Assembly: GCA_000998135.1 (NCBI GenBank)
Contig: LCCV01000012.1
Coordinates: 1 to 52,652 of the forward strand
Reading direction: 5' to 3'
Length of the DNA stretch: 52,652 nt
Source: Parcubacteria group bacterium GW2011_GWA2_42_14
Lineage (GTDB): Bacteria > Patescibacteriota > Minisyncoccia > Sungbacterales > GWA2-42-14
Part shown: positions 33,357 to 41,730 of the stretch, piece after piece
How positions within the stretch are numbered: the first letter of the stretch is position 1
How the letters are laid out: each line of letters opens with the position of its first letter
Notes under the pieces: model-generated
What the model was told of the DNA's origin: nothing
The model's input: the letters and a program-made list of their open reading frames with translations, nothing else
Database searches by the model: none
Translations under genes and position numbers: made by a program

Positions 33357-34142
33357 CTACTGCTTTTCAAAAACCGTCGCGTCAAATACCGGGGACTCCG
33401 CCAACACCTCTTTAAGTCCTTGGCGGAGCGAATCCAGGTCGCGCGCTTCCTGGTAAGTCACCCTTCCAGGCTGATTCAGAGAATGCTTTTCACCGATGCA
33501 AAATCCGATTGTTGTAAGAGTTACCGGAGAATTCTTTAACATGTAGTTGACGATTGATGTGGGGTCTTCTCCCATATTAGCTTCGCCGTCGGTAACCACC
33601 GCCATACGGTAAACACCGTAACCGAGTTGCCGGCGCGCCTGCTCTTCAATTTTCTCGTAAGCAAGCTTGATGGCGCTGTAAAGCGGAGTTCCGCCGTCAG
33701 CTTTGAGATTTCCTATCGCTCTCACAAAATCTTCGCGATTCTTCGGGCCCGAACCAAGAGGCACCACTTCACGAATTCCGTCTCTTGAAAAAATGAGAAG
33801 GCCGAGATTGGCGCCGGCAGGCACGGTCTTGGCAAACTCCATAAGGGCTTGTTTCCCCACAACCACTTTTTCCTGATTACTTCCGCACGCTTTTTGGCCC
33901 ATACTTCCCGAATCGTCAACAACAATGTAATAATTTTCAACCAAAACATTTTCTGCCAACTGAACTTCTTTGCCCTTAGGCGCGGGAGTTGGCCAAGCCG
34001 TAACATCTTGAAATTGACCCGACAATTTTCCGTTTGAATCAACGGAACCGCTATTGGTTGATTGAGTCGGCGGAGAATCGCATCCCCATACCGCTAAAGA
34101 TACTGCTAAAGCGAAAATTGGGAGAAGGATAATCTTTTTCAT
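33357..34142 (-). CDS. VWA-domain lipoprotein
   Basis: A 261-residue extracytoplasmic lipoprotein. The signal peptide ends at AVWG-C21, a plausible lipobox. A 50-residue linker leads to a von Willebrand factor A domain: the MIDAS motif DDSGS at 76-80, the threonine in GGTPLY (about 150) and VTDGEAN (about 183-189), so a bound metal and metal-dependent protein contacts are expected. The C-terminus (TYQEARDLDSLRQGLKEVLAE) is helical. It follows the second SBP-OmpA gene by 23 bases, so the two are co-transcribed. A GGGAG ribosome site precedes the ATG. It probably binds a surface partner of the importer complex; this is inference. Confidence 0.88.
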   Translation of the reverse strand: MKKIILLPIFALAVSLAVWGCDSPPTQSTNSGSVDSNGKLSGQFQDVTAWPTPAPKGKEVQLAENVLVENYYIVVDDSGSMGQKACGSNQEKVVVGKQALMEFAKTVPAGANLGLLIFSRDGIREVVPLGSGPKNREDFVRAIGNLKADGGTPLYSAIKLAYEKIEEQARRQLGYGVYRMAVVTDGEANMGEDPTSIVNYMLKNSPVTLTTIGFCIGEKHSLNQPGRVTYQEARDLDSLRQGLKEVLAESPVFDATVFEKQ

Positions 34143-34165
34143 GGCTTTTTCTCCCGTCCTCTTCC

Positions 34166-35914
34166 TTAAAGCGGCTTAAACGCGGAAGATTCGGCTTCAA
34201 TCTGGATAATACGGAATTCCACGCGCATATTATTTCGCCATTCCTGCTCGGTCTTAGGGGCGCACGGGTCATTTCCGCACATTCCGTTTCTGGCCTTATC
34301 AATACCGTGTCCCACGACCACAAACTGCGACGCGTCTACCGTAATGCCTCTTTTCCTGGCATAAGCAATGACGCTGTCGCGAACGGCATTTGCCCGAGCC
34401 ATGCTCAAATTCTTGGCCGCCTGTCTGGTTCTGGATAAAACAACATCCGATTCACCGGACTTCTTGCTCTTAAGATAACCCAAGGGATCGCTATGCCCTT
34501 CAACAGTAATGACCGCTCCTCCATAAGTAGCGGCAAGATCCACCACCTTAGCAAACGATTCAGCGTAAGATTCAAACGGAAAAGAATTTTGGTTCGGCTG
34601 AAAATAAACTTCAAAGGAGAAAAGCTCACCTTCGGTCAAAGTTCCCTGTTTCTGCTTTTTATCAATAACTTTGGCAACTTCGTCTTTTTCAAACTTCGGC
34701 GCTTCAACACCGGCCACATCAGAAAGTCCGGCCTTGAGCCGATTATAGTCCCACTTGGCATGGTCCAAAGAAGTGCGCTTAGACAAAAGCCCGATAGCGG
34801 CAAAAGCGTTCTGGATTTCGGCAGTGCGTTTGTCAAAGTTACGCAGGTAATTAGGGTCCCCGAAAAACTTCACGTTTCCGCGATATCCCACAAATTCAGC
34901 ATCGCCATAAAGCCCTTCAGCGTCAGCTACGGCTTTATCGCTATCAAGAAGAATATCGGCAACCGCGGTAAATGCCTTCTTATATTCAACCGCGCGAGAA
35001 CTCTTATTCTTTACTAAACCCCGAAGCGATTCTTCGGCAATGAGCAATCCGTGAAAAAACTTTTCCACTTCGACCCTATGCGCCTGAAAATAATCGGCCC
35101 TAACCGCGTAAACGTCGGCAATAATGCGGTTGGCGGTCTTGGTGGTAAGAAGAATCTTGGCTCCCTTAACCGATTTTTCCGCGCCGGTGCCGACAGCACC
35201 GCCCGATGTTAATTCCGTGGCATCGGGGATAATAACCATAGCGGCATCAACGCTTTTATCATTCCGGAGGGCCGCGGCCGGAGTATCATCCGTGCCGGTA
35301 AGGTCCTTGGTCCATTTAATGGTTACGTCTTTCATGGAAAGACCGGCATCGGCCAGAATCTTTCCCAAATAATCAACATGCGGGCCATATGCCTGAACGG
35401 CGATAGTTTTGCCCTTAAGATCTTTCGCGGTTCTGATATAAGGATTACCCTTGACATCAAATGCCCGAACCGTCAAAGTGTCTCCGCCGTTTGATTCGGT
35501 CATTTGATAAACAACCACGGGTCTGGTTCTAGGGTCGCGATGCAAAACTTCAACGGCCATGTTAATCATTCCCATGGTGCCGCGAAGATAGGGTGTTTCT
35601 CCGCGCATATACATCTCAACTTGTTTCTTGAAATCATCTTCGCGGAAAAGTTTGAAATTCAGTCCTTCTTTTTCAAAAATGCTTCCTTTGACCGTGGTGC
35701 GCGAGTTGCCGTTGGCATAAATAGTGGCAATATCGCCCCCCCAGGTAATTAAGGGCAATTGAACCGGACCACCGGTTTTTACTTCGCCAACCTGGGTATT
35801 GATGGCTTGAGACAAAGGCGGAGCATCAACGTACTTTATAGCAGGAGCCGCAAAAACTCCACCAACCAAACTTATGCAAACAACAAGTGCCGTAAGAATT
35901 ACCAATTTTCTCAT
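34166..35914 (-). CDS. Substrate-binding protein fused to an OmpA peptidoglycan-binding domain (copy 2)
   Basis: A 582-residue exported protein. Residues 1-22 are a cleavable signal peptide (SLVGGVFAA). Residues about 45-380 are a type 2 periplasmic binding domain (PLITWGGDIATIYANG, MGMINMAVEVLHRDP, DLKGKTIAVQAYGPHVDYLG, SVDAAMVIIPDATEL). Residues about 440-575 are an OmpA-C domain (VYFQPNQNSFPF, AVITVEGHSDPLGYL, LSMARANAVRDSVIAYA, VVVGHGIDKARNG). The order matches the protein at 29711-31288, but the sequences are well separated, so these are two specialised copies. AAGGAG precedes the ATG at 35914. A near-ideal promoter and a leader of about 145 bases lie upstream. Confidence 0.88.
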   Translation of the reverse strand: MRKLVILTALVVCISLVGGVFAAPAIKYVDAPPLSQAINTQVGEVKTGGPVQLPLITWGGDIATIYANGNSRTTVKGSIFEKEGLNFKLFREDDFKKQVEMYMRGETPYLRGTMGMINMAVEVLHRDPRTRPVVVYQMTESNGGDTLTVRAFDVKGNPYIRTAKDLKGKTIAVQAYGPHVDYLGKILADAGLSMKDVTIKWTKDLTGTDDTPAAALRNDKSVDAAMVIIPDATELTSGGAVGTGAEKSVKGAKILLTTKTANRIIADVYAVRADYFQAHRVEVEKFFHGLLIAEESLRGLVKNKSSRAVEYKKAFTAVADILLDSDKAVADAEGLYGDAEFVGYRGNVKFFGDPNYLRNFDKRTAEIQNAFAAIGLLSKRTSLDHAKWDYNRLKAGLSDVAGVEAPKFEKDEVAKVIDKKQKQGTLTEGELFSFEVYFQPNQNSFPFESYAESFAKVVDLAATYGGAVITVEGHSDPLGYLKSKKSGESDVVLSRTRQAAKNLSMARANAVRDSVIAYARKRGITVDASQFVVVGHGIDKARNGMCGNDPCAPKTEQEWRNNMRVEFRIIQIEAESSAFKPL

Positions 35915-36060
35915 TGCTTTTTTCTCCTTGCCCGACCCGGAGGGTTTAGGGCTTTTTGGCCATACCGTCTCAAGCGGAATTAGGCCGTTTTTTAGGTTTT
36001 AAAGGTACATTTTCTAATATTTCTAGCCGGTTAGCCGCAATTTTCACAGCATACCGGTTC
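35915..36060 (-). promoter_or_regulatory. 5' leader of the SBP-OmpA/VWA operon with paired segments
   Basis: The leader contains CGGTATGCTGTG facing GCGGCTAACCG and a second CCCTCCGGGTCGGGC segment near the ribosome site, so it may fold. I cannot match it to a known riboswitch class. There is no open frame of note. Confidence 0.35.
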
Positions 36061-36067
36061 GCGATTA

Positions 36068-36096
36068 ATTATAATCTAAACACAAAATAATGTCAA
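36068..36096 (-). promoter_or_regulatory. Near-consensus promoter of the SBP-OmpA/VWA operon
   Basis: Minus-strand TTGACA (36091-36096), 17-base spacer, TATAAT (36068-36073): both hexamers are perfect. It is back to back with the promoter of the RNA gene, with four bases between the -35 boxes. Confidence 0.9.
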
Positions 36097-36100
36097 CCTC

Positions 36101-36130
36101 TTGACAAGATGGCAATTTATATGCTATAAT
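36101..36130 (+). promoter_or_regulatory. Near-consensus promoter of the stand-alone RNA
   Basis: TTGACA (36101-36106), 18-base spacer, TGC-TATAAT (36125-36130). It predicts a transcript start near 36137. Confidence 0.88.
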
Positions 36131-36257
36131 GAAAATGGCCAGAATGGGGTAAAAGATAACCCCAAACTGACCAACCCAGCTGAGCTGGGTCAACAAAATA
36201 GCCCTAAATCGCCAACCGGGGCGAAGGGGCAACTATCATACAACGGAGGCAAAACTA

Positions 36258-36275
36258 ATGTGGAGTAGGGGCTAA
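36258..36275 (+). CDS. Possible five-codon peptide inside the RNA gene
   Basis: ATG TGG AGT AGG GGC TAA (MWSRG) with GGAGG at 36245-36249, eight bases upstream. The stretch is also able to pair with the GCCCC-containing segment downstream (36306-36325), so translation could switch the fold, as in leader-peptide control. It may equally be chance. Confidence 0.25.
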   Translation: MWSRG

Positions 36276-36355
36276 ATCTCTTTCACTGATTAAAAAATTA
36301 AAGACGCGCCCCAATTCTACTACTTCCAACCAAAAAAGCCCCGTTCCTTTTCCAT

Positions 36356-36390
36356 AGGCCGAGCGTTCAACGCTTCGGCCTCTTCTTTTT
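36356..36390 (+). terminator. Terminator of the stand-alone RNA
   Basis: Ten-pair stem with one bulge, loop TTCAA, then TCTTCTTTTT. There is no T-run on the opposite strand. Confidence 0.85.
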
Positions 36391-36400
36391 ATAAGATTGT

Positions 36401-37192
36401 TTATATTCCCGTTTCCAGTCCTTCTTCCTCCTCGTCTTCCTCTTTATCTGCTTCTTTTTTTCTGTTCTCCCAGGCCAGCTTAAATAAACTTTTTATAGTT
36501 TCGCTTATCTCATCGGATTCAATTATGACCCCCATCATATCGCCTTTTAAAGATGCCATGCCAACCCGGTTGGCATAAATAAAAATATTGCTCCAAAAAG
36601 GAAATTTTTCCTGTTCAACAAACAATTCTTCCGCCATCTCTAAAGGATTTTTAAATCTACCCGCTGTTCTCGTGTAAATTGATTTTGATTTTATGCCCAG
36701 TTCTTGCCGCTTTTTGTCAAAACCGGTTTTTTCAAGAATGGAAAAAGTTTTGGGAAGAAGGTCGGCGTTATAAATCTCAAGAATTTCTTTGGTTTCAGAA
36801 CCCAAAATGTCTTCGGCTATTTTTTCAAACATAGCTTCTCCTTCATAAAATTGAATTTTGGGTTTGCCCGGGGCGACGTTATAGACCGATTTTAGTTCCG
36901 GCAGAATTTCCCTGATTTCCCGCTCCCTATTTTCAATCTCTTGCCTTTCTTTTTTTAAAATTTCCAATATTATATCGGGGCTTTGGGCGACAAAATAATT
37001 TCTTTTGCCGACTTTCAACGGCCTTACCAGTCCCCTTTTTTCAAGTTCCGTTATCATAACATAAGTGGTTGTCCGGTTTATTCCGGCTTTTTTGGCAATA
37101 TCCTGAATAGACGCCTTGCCCAATTCCAAAGCAGCCAAATATACTTTGGCTTCTTTATCGGATAGGCCGATTTTTTTTAATTCATTAAGCAT
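36401..37192 (-). CDS. TrmB-like winged-helix transcriptional regulator
   Basis: A 263-residue regulator. Residues about 1-70 are a winged helix of the TrmB/sugar-regulator type (LSDKEAKVYLAALELGKASIQDIAKKAG, split by position 10-37; then NRTTTYVMITELEKRGLV). A coiled linker (about 75-105) and an effector-like domain follow (IQFYEGEAMFEKIAEDIL, IYNADLLPKTF, FIYANRVGMASLKGDMMGVII). TrmB proteins are mainly archaeal, but related forms are common in Patescibacteria. The C-terminus is a highly acidic tail. The target is unknown. It is convergent with the RNA gene and followed (upstream on this strand) by gpmI. Confidence 0.85.
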   Translation of the reverse strand: MLNELKKIGLSDKEAKVYLAALELGKASIQDIAKKAGINRTTTYVMITELEKRGLVRPLKVGKRNYFVAQSPDIILEILKKERQEIENREREIREILPELKSVYNVAPGKPKIQFYEGEAMFEKIAEDILGSETKEILEIYNADLLPKTFSILEKTGFDKKRQELGIKSKSIYTRTAGRFKNPLEMAEELFVEQEKFPFWSNIFIYANRVGMASLKGDMMGVIIESDEISETIKSLFKLAWENRKKEADKEEDEEEEGLETGI

Positions 37193-37288
37193 AAATCATA
37201 AAACCTGAAACATATAACATTGAATATAAGAAACTTAAGATTAAATATCGTCTGCGCGCGGCATGATATAAGTTTCATGTTCCATGTT

Positions 37289-38938
37289 TCAGAATTTGCC
37301 GACAATATCGGAAAGCAAACTTTTCCCTATCATCTCCACCGGCTTTTCCAGACCGAGCAGTTCCAAAACAGTGGGCGCGATATCGGTAAGAACTCCGCCA
37401 ATCGTCTTTTTTTTAGCTGTAATTTCTTGGGCAGTTCTTTCGCGTTCCAGCTTGAAATCCTTGCCCACCAGAAAAAACGGTACGGCATTTATAGTGTGTT
37501 TAGTTGATTTTTCTCCGGAAATAATATCAAGTTTTCTTTCCGCGTTTCCATGGTCTCCGGTAATTATCAAAGCTCCTCCGCTCTTAAGAAGAGTAATAAC
37601 AATTTCTCCAAGCGCTTTGTCCAGAACTTCAATTGATTTTTTTACCGCGTCAAAATTTCCGCTGTGCCCGACCATGTCGGCATTGGCAAAATTGGCCAGA
37701 ATAAAATCAAAGGAAGAAAATCCGCCAAATATCGCCTCTTTAACTCCAGCTGCGTTCATTTCCGGAACCTCGTCAAAATGAGCGGTTCTCGGAGAAGGAA
37801 TTAAAAGCCGTTCTTCGTGAGGATAGGCCTCTTCTTTTCCGCCATTGAAAAAATAAGTAACATGAGCGTATTTTTCCGATTCGGCTATATGAAGCTGATT
37901 TAGTCCCGCATTGCTTATAACCTCCGAAAGACACCGTTTTATTTTAAGCGGGGAGAAAGCCGGAAGCGCTTCCAGCCCTTCTTCATATTCGGTCATGGTT
38001 ACAAGCAAAAAATTAGAAAGGACTGTGCCGCGAACAAATCCGGAAAAATCTTTTTTAACTAATGCCTCGCTTATTTCCCTCATTGAGTCCTCGCGGAAAT
38101 TAAATGTAATCATCGCGTCATTATGGTTAACGCGCCCTACCGGATTTCCGGAATCATCAACCAGCATACCCGGCTCAATAAATTCATCGGATACGCCGTT
38201 TACATAAGAATCGTTAATATATTTGGCCGGATCCCGAAATTGGAACCCTTGTCCGGTCGTTAACATATCGTAAATTTTTTTTATTTTTTCCCATCTTTGG
38301 TCGCGGTCCATGGCGAATGTTCTGCCGACAACGCTTGCGATTGTAATAAATGGAAATTCTGCGGATATTTTATCCTGAAGCCGTTTTACAAATTCGCCGC
38401 CTTCTTTCATTGGAGCATCTTTACCATCAGTAAGAATATGTAAAAAAACCCTGCCCTGCCGCCAGGGGCGAGCCTCGCTTCCGGCGGGAGCCGAGTCAAA
38501 GGGCTTGTCCCGAAAATCCTGCTGTTTTAAAAATTCCATAAGAGCGTAAAGGTGTTCAACATAAGCATGAACCGAGCCGGAAGAAACCATGCCTAATAAA
38601 TGAAGAGCGGAAGAATTTTTACGAACATGCTCCACCGCGGACAAAAAAGACGGGTTCTGAAAAAAAGAGCCGTCGCGTATGGAATAAATGATTCTCGGCA
38701 AATGGTGATAAATCGGGCGTCCCGCCCCGATAGTAAGATGCCCAACCTCGGAATTGCCCGCCTCTCCATAAGGCAAACCAACAGCCAAAGAAGAGGCCTG
38801 AACTGTGGTAAAAGGGAAATTTTTTTCAAAAAAACCAAAAGTCGGCTTTTCTGCCGCGGCAATAGGGTTGCCCTTTATTTCTTCCGATATTCCGAAACCG
38901 TCAAGAATTATTAGGATGACCGGTTTGTAAGATTGCAT
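37289..38938 (-). CDS. gpmI: 2,3-bisphosphoglycerate-independent phosphoglycerate mutase
   Basis: Interconverts 3- and 2-phosphoglycerate in glycolysis using two Mn ions and a phosphoserine. Motifs: VILIILDGFG at the N-terminus (first metal site), GEAGNSEVGHLTIGAGR with the catalytic serine (about 60-76), HILTDGKDAPM (about 168-178), GRVNHNDAMITFNFREDSMREI (about 270-291), and NFANADMVGHSGN / ITGDHGNAE for the second metal site. Family length is about 510; this one is 549, partly because a stretch at about 142-164 (DKPFDSAPAGSEARPWRQG) is encoded by a GC-rich palindromic repeat. The promoter is not clear. Confidence 0.96.
   Translation of the reverse strand: MQSYKPVILIILDGFGISEEIKGNPIAAAEKPTFGFFEKNFPFTTVQASSLAVGLPYGEAGNSEVGHLTIGAGRPIYHHLPRIIYSIRDGSFFQNPSFLSAVEHVRKNSSALHLLGMVSSGSVHAYVEHLYALMEFLKQQDFRDKPFDSAPAGSEARPWRQGRVFLHILTDGKDAPMKEGGEFVKRLQDKISAEFPFITIASVVGRTFAMDRDQRWEKIKKIYDMLTTGQGFQFRDPAKYINDSYVNGVSDEFIEPGMLVDDSGNPVGRVNHNDAMITFNFREDSMREISEALVKKDFSGFVRGTVLSNFLLVTMTEYEEGLEALPAFSPLKIKRCLSEVISNAGLNQLHIAESEKYAHVTYFFNGGKEEAYPHEERLLIPSPRTAHFDEVPEMNAAGVKEAIFGGFSSFDFILANFANADMVGHSGNFDAVKKSIEVLDKALGEIVITLLKSGGALIITGDHGNAERKLDIISGEKSTKHTINAVPFFLVGKDFKLERERTAQEITAKKKTIGGVLTDIAPTVLELLGLEKPVEMIGKSLLSDIVGKF
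38450..38512 (-). repeat. GC-rich palindromic repeat read in frame inside gpmI
   Basis: Contains CCTGCCGCCAGGGGCGAGCC and TCCGGCGGGAGCC arms unlike the surrounding codons; it encodes an extra loop of about 20 residues just before the HILTDGKDA metal-site strand. Confidence 0.75.
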
Positions 38939-39059
38939 AATTGAATTATACCATTTTTAAGTAAATTTTCCTCCAGTACAAGTTTTATTGAAAAAGGGCG
39001 GATAATTTCCGCTCGTTTTTAATTTGCAATCAAATATGCAAAACAGATACACTTAAAAC

Positions 39060-39680
39060 ATGAATAAGTCCAAAAACATTTCAATAATTATTCTTCATGG
39101 CTGGGGCGGTTCGTCAAAAACTGATTGGATTCCTTGGCTAAAAAAAGAACTGGAAAAAGACGGTTTCGAAGTTTTTGCGCCGGACCTGCCGCGAACATTG
39201 GCACCTCGCTATAAAGAGTGGATGTCGGCAATTGAGGAAACTTTAAAGCTCGTTTCTTCGGAAAACAAAATATATTTTGTCGGCCATAGCTTAGGAGGGG
39301 CGGCCATTCTTCATTTTCTGGGAAATTTATCAAGGTCCGACCTTAGCGCCAAAAAGATCGGACCTTTAATATCGGGGGCGCTTCTTATCGCCTCCCCCAT
39401 AAAATTGTTAGACGTTGTGAAATTGAATGATTTTTCCAGACGTGAATTTCGCTGGGATGAAATTCAAAAATACTGCCCAAATTTCTCGCTTCTTTATTCC
39501 AAAGATGACCCGCTGGTTTCGCCGAAAAAACACGCCGTTCCTATTAAAAAATATCTTTCTCAAAGCAGGGTTCAATTACAAATAGTCAACGGCTATGAAC
39601 ATTTCATTATGAAAAAATGCCCTGTTATTTTGAAAAGCGCAAAAGAACTTTTGAATAATGTTTTGATGTTTGGTAAATAA
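39060..39680 (+). CDS. RBBP9/YdeN-type alpha/beta serine hydrolase
   Basis: A 206-residue predicted cytosolic hydrolase. It has IIILHGWGGSSKTDWIPWL (oxyanion region, about 10-28), APDLPRTLAPRYKEWMSAI, the nucleophile elbow VGHSLGGAA (Ser at about 79), YSKDDPLVSP (acid) and a C-terminal NGYEHFI (His). This matches the RBBP9/YdeN family, whose natural substrates are poorly known. The stretch at about 92-102 (RSDLSAKKIG) is encoded by a palindromic repeat and lies in a loop. It stands alone between gpmI (divergent) and the rny promoter. Confidence 0.88.
   Translation: MNKSKNISIIILHGWGGSSKTDWIPWLKKELEKDGFEVFAPDLPRTLAPRYKEWMSAIEETLKLVSSENKIYFVGHSLGGAAILHFLGNLSRSDLSAKKIGPLISGALLIASPIKLLDVVKLNDFSRREFRWDEIQKYCPNFSLLYSKDDPLVSPKKHAVPIKKYLSQSRVQLQIVNGYEHFIMKKCPVILKSAKELLNNVLMFGK
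39332..39366 (+). repeat. Palindromic repeat read in frame inside the hydrolase gene
   Basis: AAGGTCCGA (39332-39340) pairs with TCGGACCTT (39358-39366). The same AAGGTC-GGACCTT type occurs in ymdB at 42204-42230. Confidence 0.75.
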
Positions 39681-39732
39681 TACATCCTTTAATCGAGAAA
39701 CAAAAAAAATAGTTAAAATTTACTACAGGGTC

Positions 39733-39761
39733 TTGACTAAATTTTAACCATTTGCTATACT
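39733..39761 (+). promoter_or_regulatory. Promoter of the rny-ymdB operon
   Basis: TTGACT (39733-39738), 17-base spacer, TGC-TATACT (39756-39761): a strong extended -10 promoter. Confidence 0.8.
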
Positions 39762-39767
39762 TAAGCC

Positions 39768-40007
39768 ATAATTCAAATTTGTTAATTTTTGATGAAAGAC
39801 AAAGGGTTTTACGGCATTATTTCTGAAACCCGGATATAAAGAAAAATTTTGTCATCATTCATTTCCTTGGTATCTAATACTCAAAACAAACAAAAAATAC
39901 ATAAGTTTTGGGCACATCTAAGTGCTCGTGTTTTGAATATTCTCGACCCCAAAACGTTTCTTTCGGGCAGGGGTTTCTAAAACTCATCTCTCATCAATTG
40001 AATAATT
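39768..40007 (+). promoter_or_regulatory. Long 5' leader of rny
   Basis: About 240 untranslated bases between the predicted start and the ATG. It contains GGGTTT...AAACCC (about 39806-39833), GGGCAC/GTGCTC (about 39910-39925) and GACCCC...GGGG arms. There is no good frame or known riboswitch. A structured leader would fit self-control of an RNase, but this is inference. Confidence 0.4.
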
Positions 40008-41543
40008 ATGGATAATGCTATTGCGATTACTCTCGTTAAGTTTTTAATTGCCATAATTCTAGGCGGCGTTGGCGGATATTATCTGCGCCAAATCCTGATG
40101 CAGAGAAGAAAAAATTCCATTGAATCCCGGCTCAAAAAACTGGTTGAAGATTCAAAGACAGAAGCCAAAGAAACTTTGCTTGAGGCCAAAAACAAAGCGG
40201 TAAAAATTCTGGAAGAGGCCAAAATCGAAGAAAGAGAAAGAATGGCCGAGTTAAGAAAAAGCGAAGAAAGAACGGCCAGGCGCGAAGAATCCCTGGATAA
40301 AAAAATAATGAGTTTGGATGAAAAAGAAAAAGAACTTCAAGAAAAAATAGAAAAAGTCAAAGCCATAAAACTGGAAATAGAAGAATTTAAGCAAAGGGCG
40401 ATAAAAGAACTGGAAAGAGTTTCGGGCTTGTCCGGAGAAGCGGCTAAAGAAGAGCTTTATAAAAAAATTGAAAAAGAACACGGTAATGATTTGGCCAAAA
40501 GGCTACGGAAATTGGAAGAAGCCGGAATGGAAGAACTTGAACAAAAAGCCAAAAATATCTTAACAACGGTTATTCAGCGCTTAGCCACCTCAACCGCGTC
40601 CGAAGTTACCACAACCACAGTTACCATTCCTTCCGATGACCTCAAGGGCAAAATCATCGGAAGGGAAGGAAGAAACATCAGGGCGCTGGAGAGGGCGGCC
40701 GGGGTTGAAATTATAGTTGATGATACGCCGGGAGCAATTGTTATTTCCGGTTTTGACCCGGTCAGACGCCATATTGCCAAAAATGCGCTGGAAGCGCTGA
40801 TTCTTGACGGAAGAATTCAGCCCGCCCGCATTGAAGAAGCGGTTGATAAAGCGCGCGAATCAATTGAAAAACAGGTTAAAGAAGCCGGAGAAACAGCCGC
40901 TTTTGAAATCGGCGCCTTTGATTTTGACCCGCGGCTTCTTAATCTTTTGGGACGCCTGAAATTCAGAACCAGTTATGGCCAGAATGTTTTAATGCATTCC
41001 ATTGAAATGGCCCATATCGCAGGAATGCTGGCAACAGAACTGGGGGCCGATATTCAAATTGCCAAAAAAGGAGCGTTACTCCACGATATCGGCAAAGCGG
41101 TTGACCACGAAATACAGGGAACGCATGTAGAAATCGGCAGAAGGATTCTTGAAAAATTCAATGTTGACAAACGGCTTATACAAGCCATGCAGTCGCATCA
41201 TGAAGAATATCCTTATGAAACAGTTGAGTCCATAATTGTCCAGACGGCTGACGCGATTTCTGCTTCCCGACCTGGGGCAAGACGTGACTCCGTAGAAAAT
41301 TATCTTAAACGCCTGCAGGATTTGGAAAATATAGCCAACTCTTTTGAAGGAGTTGAAAAGTCTTACGCCATTCAAGCCGGGCGCGAAATCAGAATTTTCG
41401 TAACTCCGGAAAAAGTAAGCGATCTTGAAGCCAAAAATTTGGCCAAACAAATAGCGGAACGGATTGAAAACGAACTAAAGTATCCCGGTGAGATAAAAGT
41501 GCATTTGATTAGAGAGCTAAGAACAGTGGAATATGCAAGATAA
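40008..41543 (+). CDS. rny: Ribonuclease Y
   Basis: Membrane-bound endonuclease that starts mRNA decay. Residues about 5-25 form the membrane anchor; about 30-185 a long charged coiled coil; about 200-265 a KH RNA-binding domain (DLKGKIIGREGRNIRALERAAGVEI, in two parts: GKIIGREGRNIRALE and AAGVEI); about 325-420 the HD hydrolase domain with HSIEMAHIAG, LLHDIGKAVDHE and QSHHEEYP. Length 511 is typical. It is followed by ymdB, the same order as in Bacillus, which supports both calls. Confidence 0.97.
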   Translation: MDNAIAITLVKFLIAIILGGVGGYYLRQILMQRRKNSIESRLKKLVEDSKTEAKETLLEAKNKAVKILEEAKIEERERMAELRKSEERTARREESLDKKIMSLDEKEKELQEKIEKVKAIKLEIEEFKQRAIKELERVSGLSGEAAKEELYKKIEKEHGNDLAKRLRKLEEAGMEELEQKAKNILTTVIQRLATSTASEVTTTTVTIPSDDLKGKIIGREGRNIRALERAAGVEIIVDDTPGAIVISGFDPVRRHIAKNALEALILDGRIQPARIEEAVDKARESIEKQVKEAGETAAFEIGAFDFDPRLLNLLGRLKFRTSYGQNVLMHSIEMAHIAGMLATELGADIQIAKKGALLHDIGKAVDHEIQGTHVEIGRRILEKFNVDKRLIQAMQSHHEEYPYETVESIIVQTADAISASRPGARRDSVENYLKRLQDLENIANSFEGVEKSYAIQAGREIRIFVTPEKVSDLEAKNLAKQIAERIENELKYPGEIKVHLIRELRTVEYAR

Positions 41544-41730
41544 TTTTACTTTAAATCCTAATTTCAAAAATTTGCCCCCTCGGCAAATTCCCGGGCTTCG
41601 CCCGTCGAAAAAGCCAAATAGTTGGCTTTCGACCCAAATTCCCAATAATATCAAAATTCAAAAAAGATGGAGTTTTGATATTTGAATTTTATTCCATCTA
41701 TACAATACTAAGTTAAACCCCCCATAAATT

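Larger units (their letters stand above)
36137..36390 (+). ncRNA. Candidate structured RNA of unknown class
   Basis: About 250 bases with strong promoter and terminator but no real gene. Successive folds: TGGCCAG/CTGACCA enclosing GGGG/CCCC (36136-36172), ACCCAGC/GCTGGGT (36174-36190), and GCCCT enclosing TCGCC/GGCGA closed by AGGGGC (36201-36230). A GGAGG site then precedes a five-codon frame (36258-36275). The 3' half contains GCCCC segments that can pair with earlier GGGGC segments in alternative ways. The terminator AGGCCGAGCG/CGCTTCGGCCT with CTTCTTTTT (36356-36390) is on the plus strand only, so it does not serve the converging trmB-like gene. It does not look like tmRNA, RNase P, SRP or 6S RNA by their conserved cores. 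Confidence 0.6.

Noticed and set aside
36137-36390. tmRNA, 6S, SRP or RNase P RNA
   Set aside because: No tRNA-like ends, no SRP GGAAG/GCAGCC loop, no RNase P core motifs, and no long bubble as in 6S RNA.
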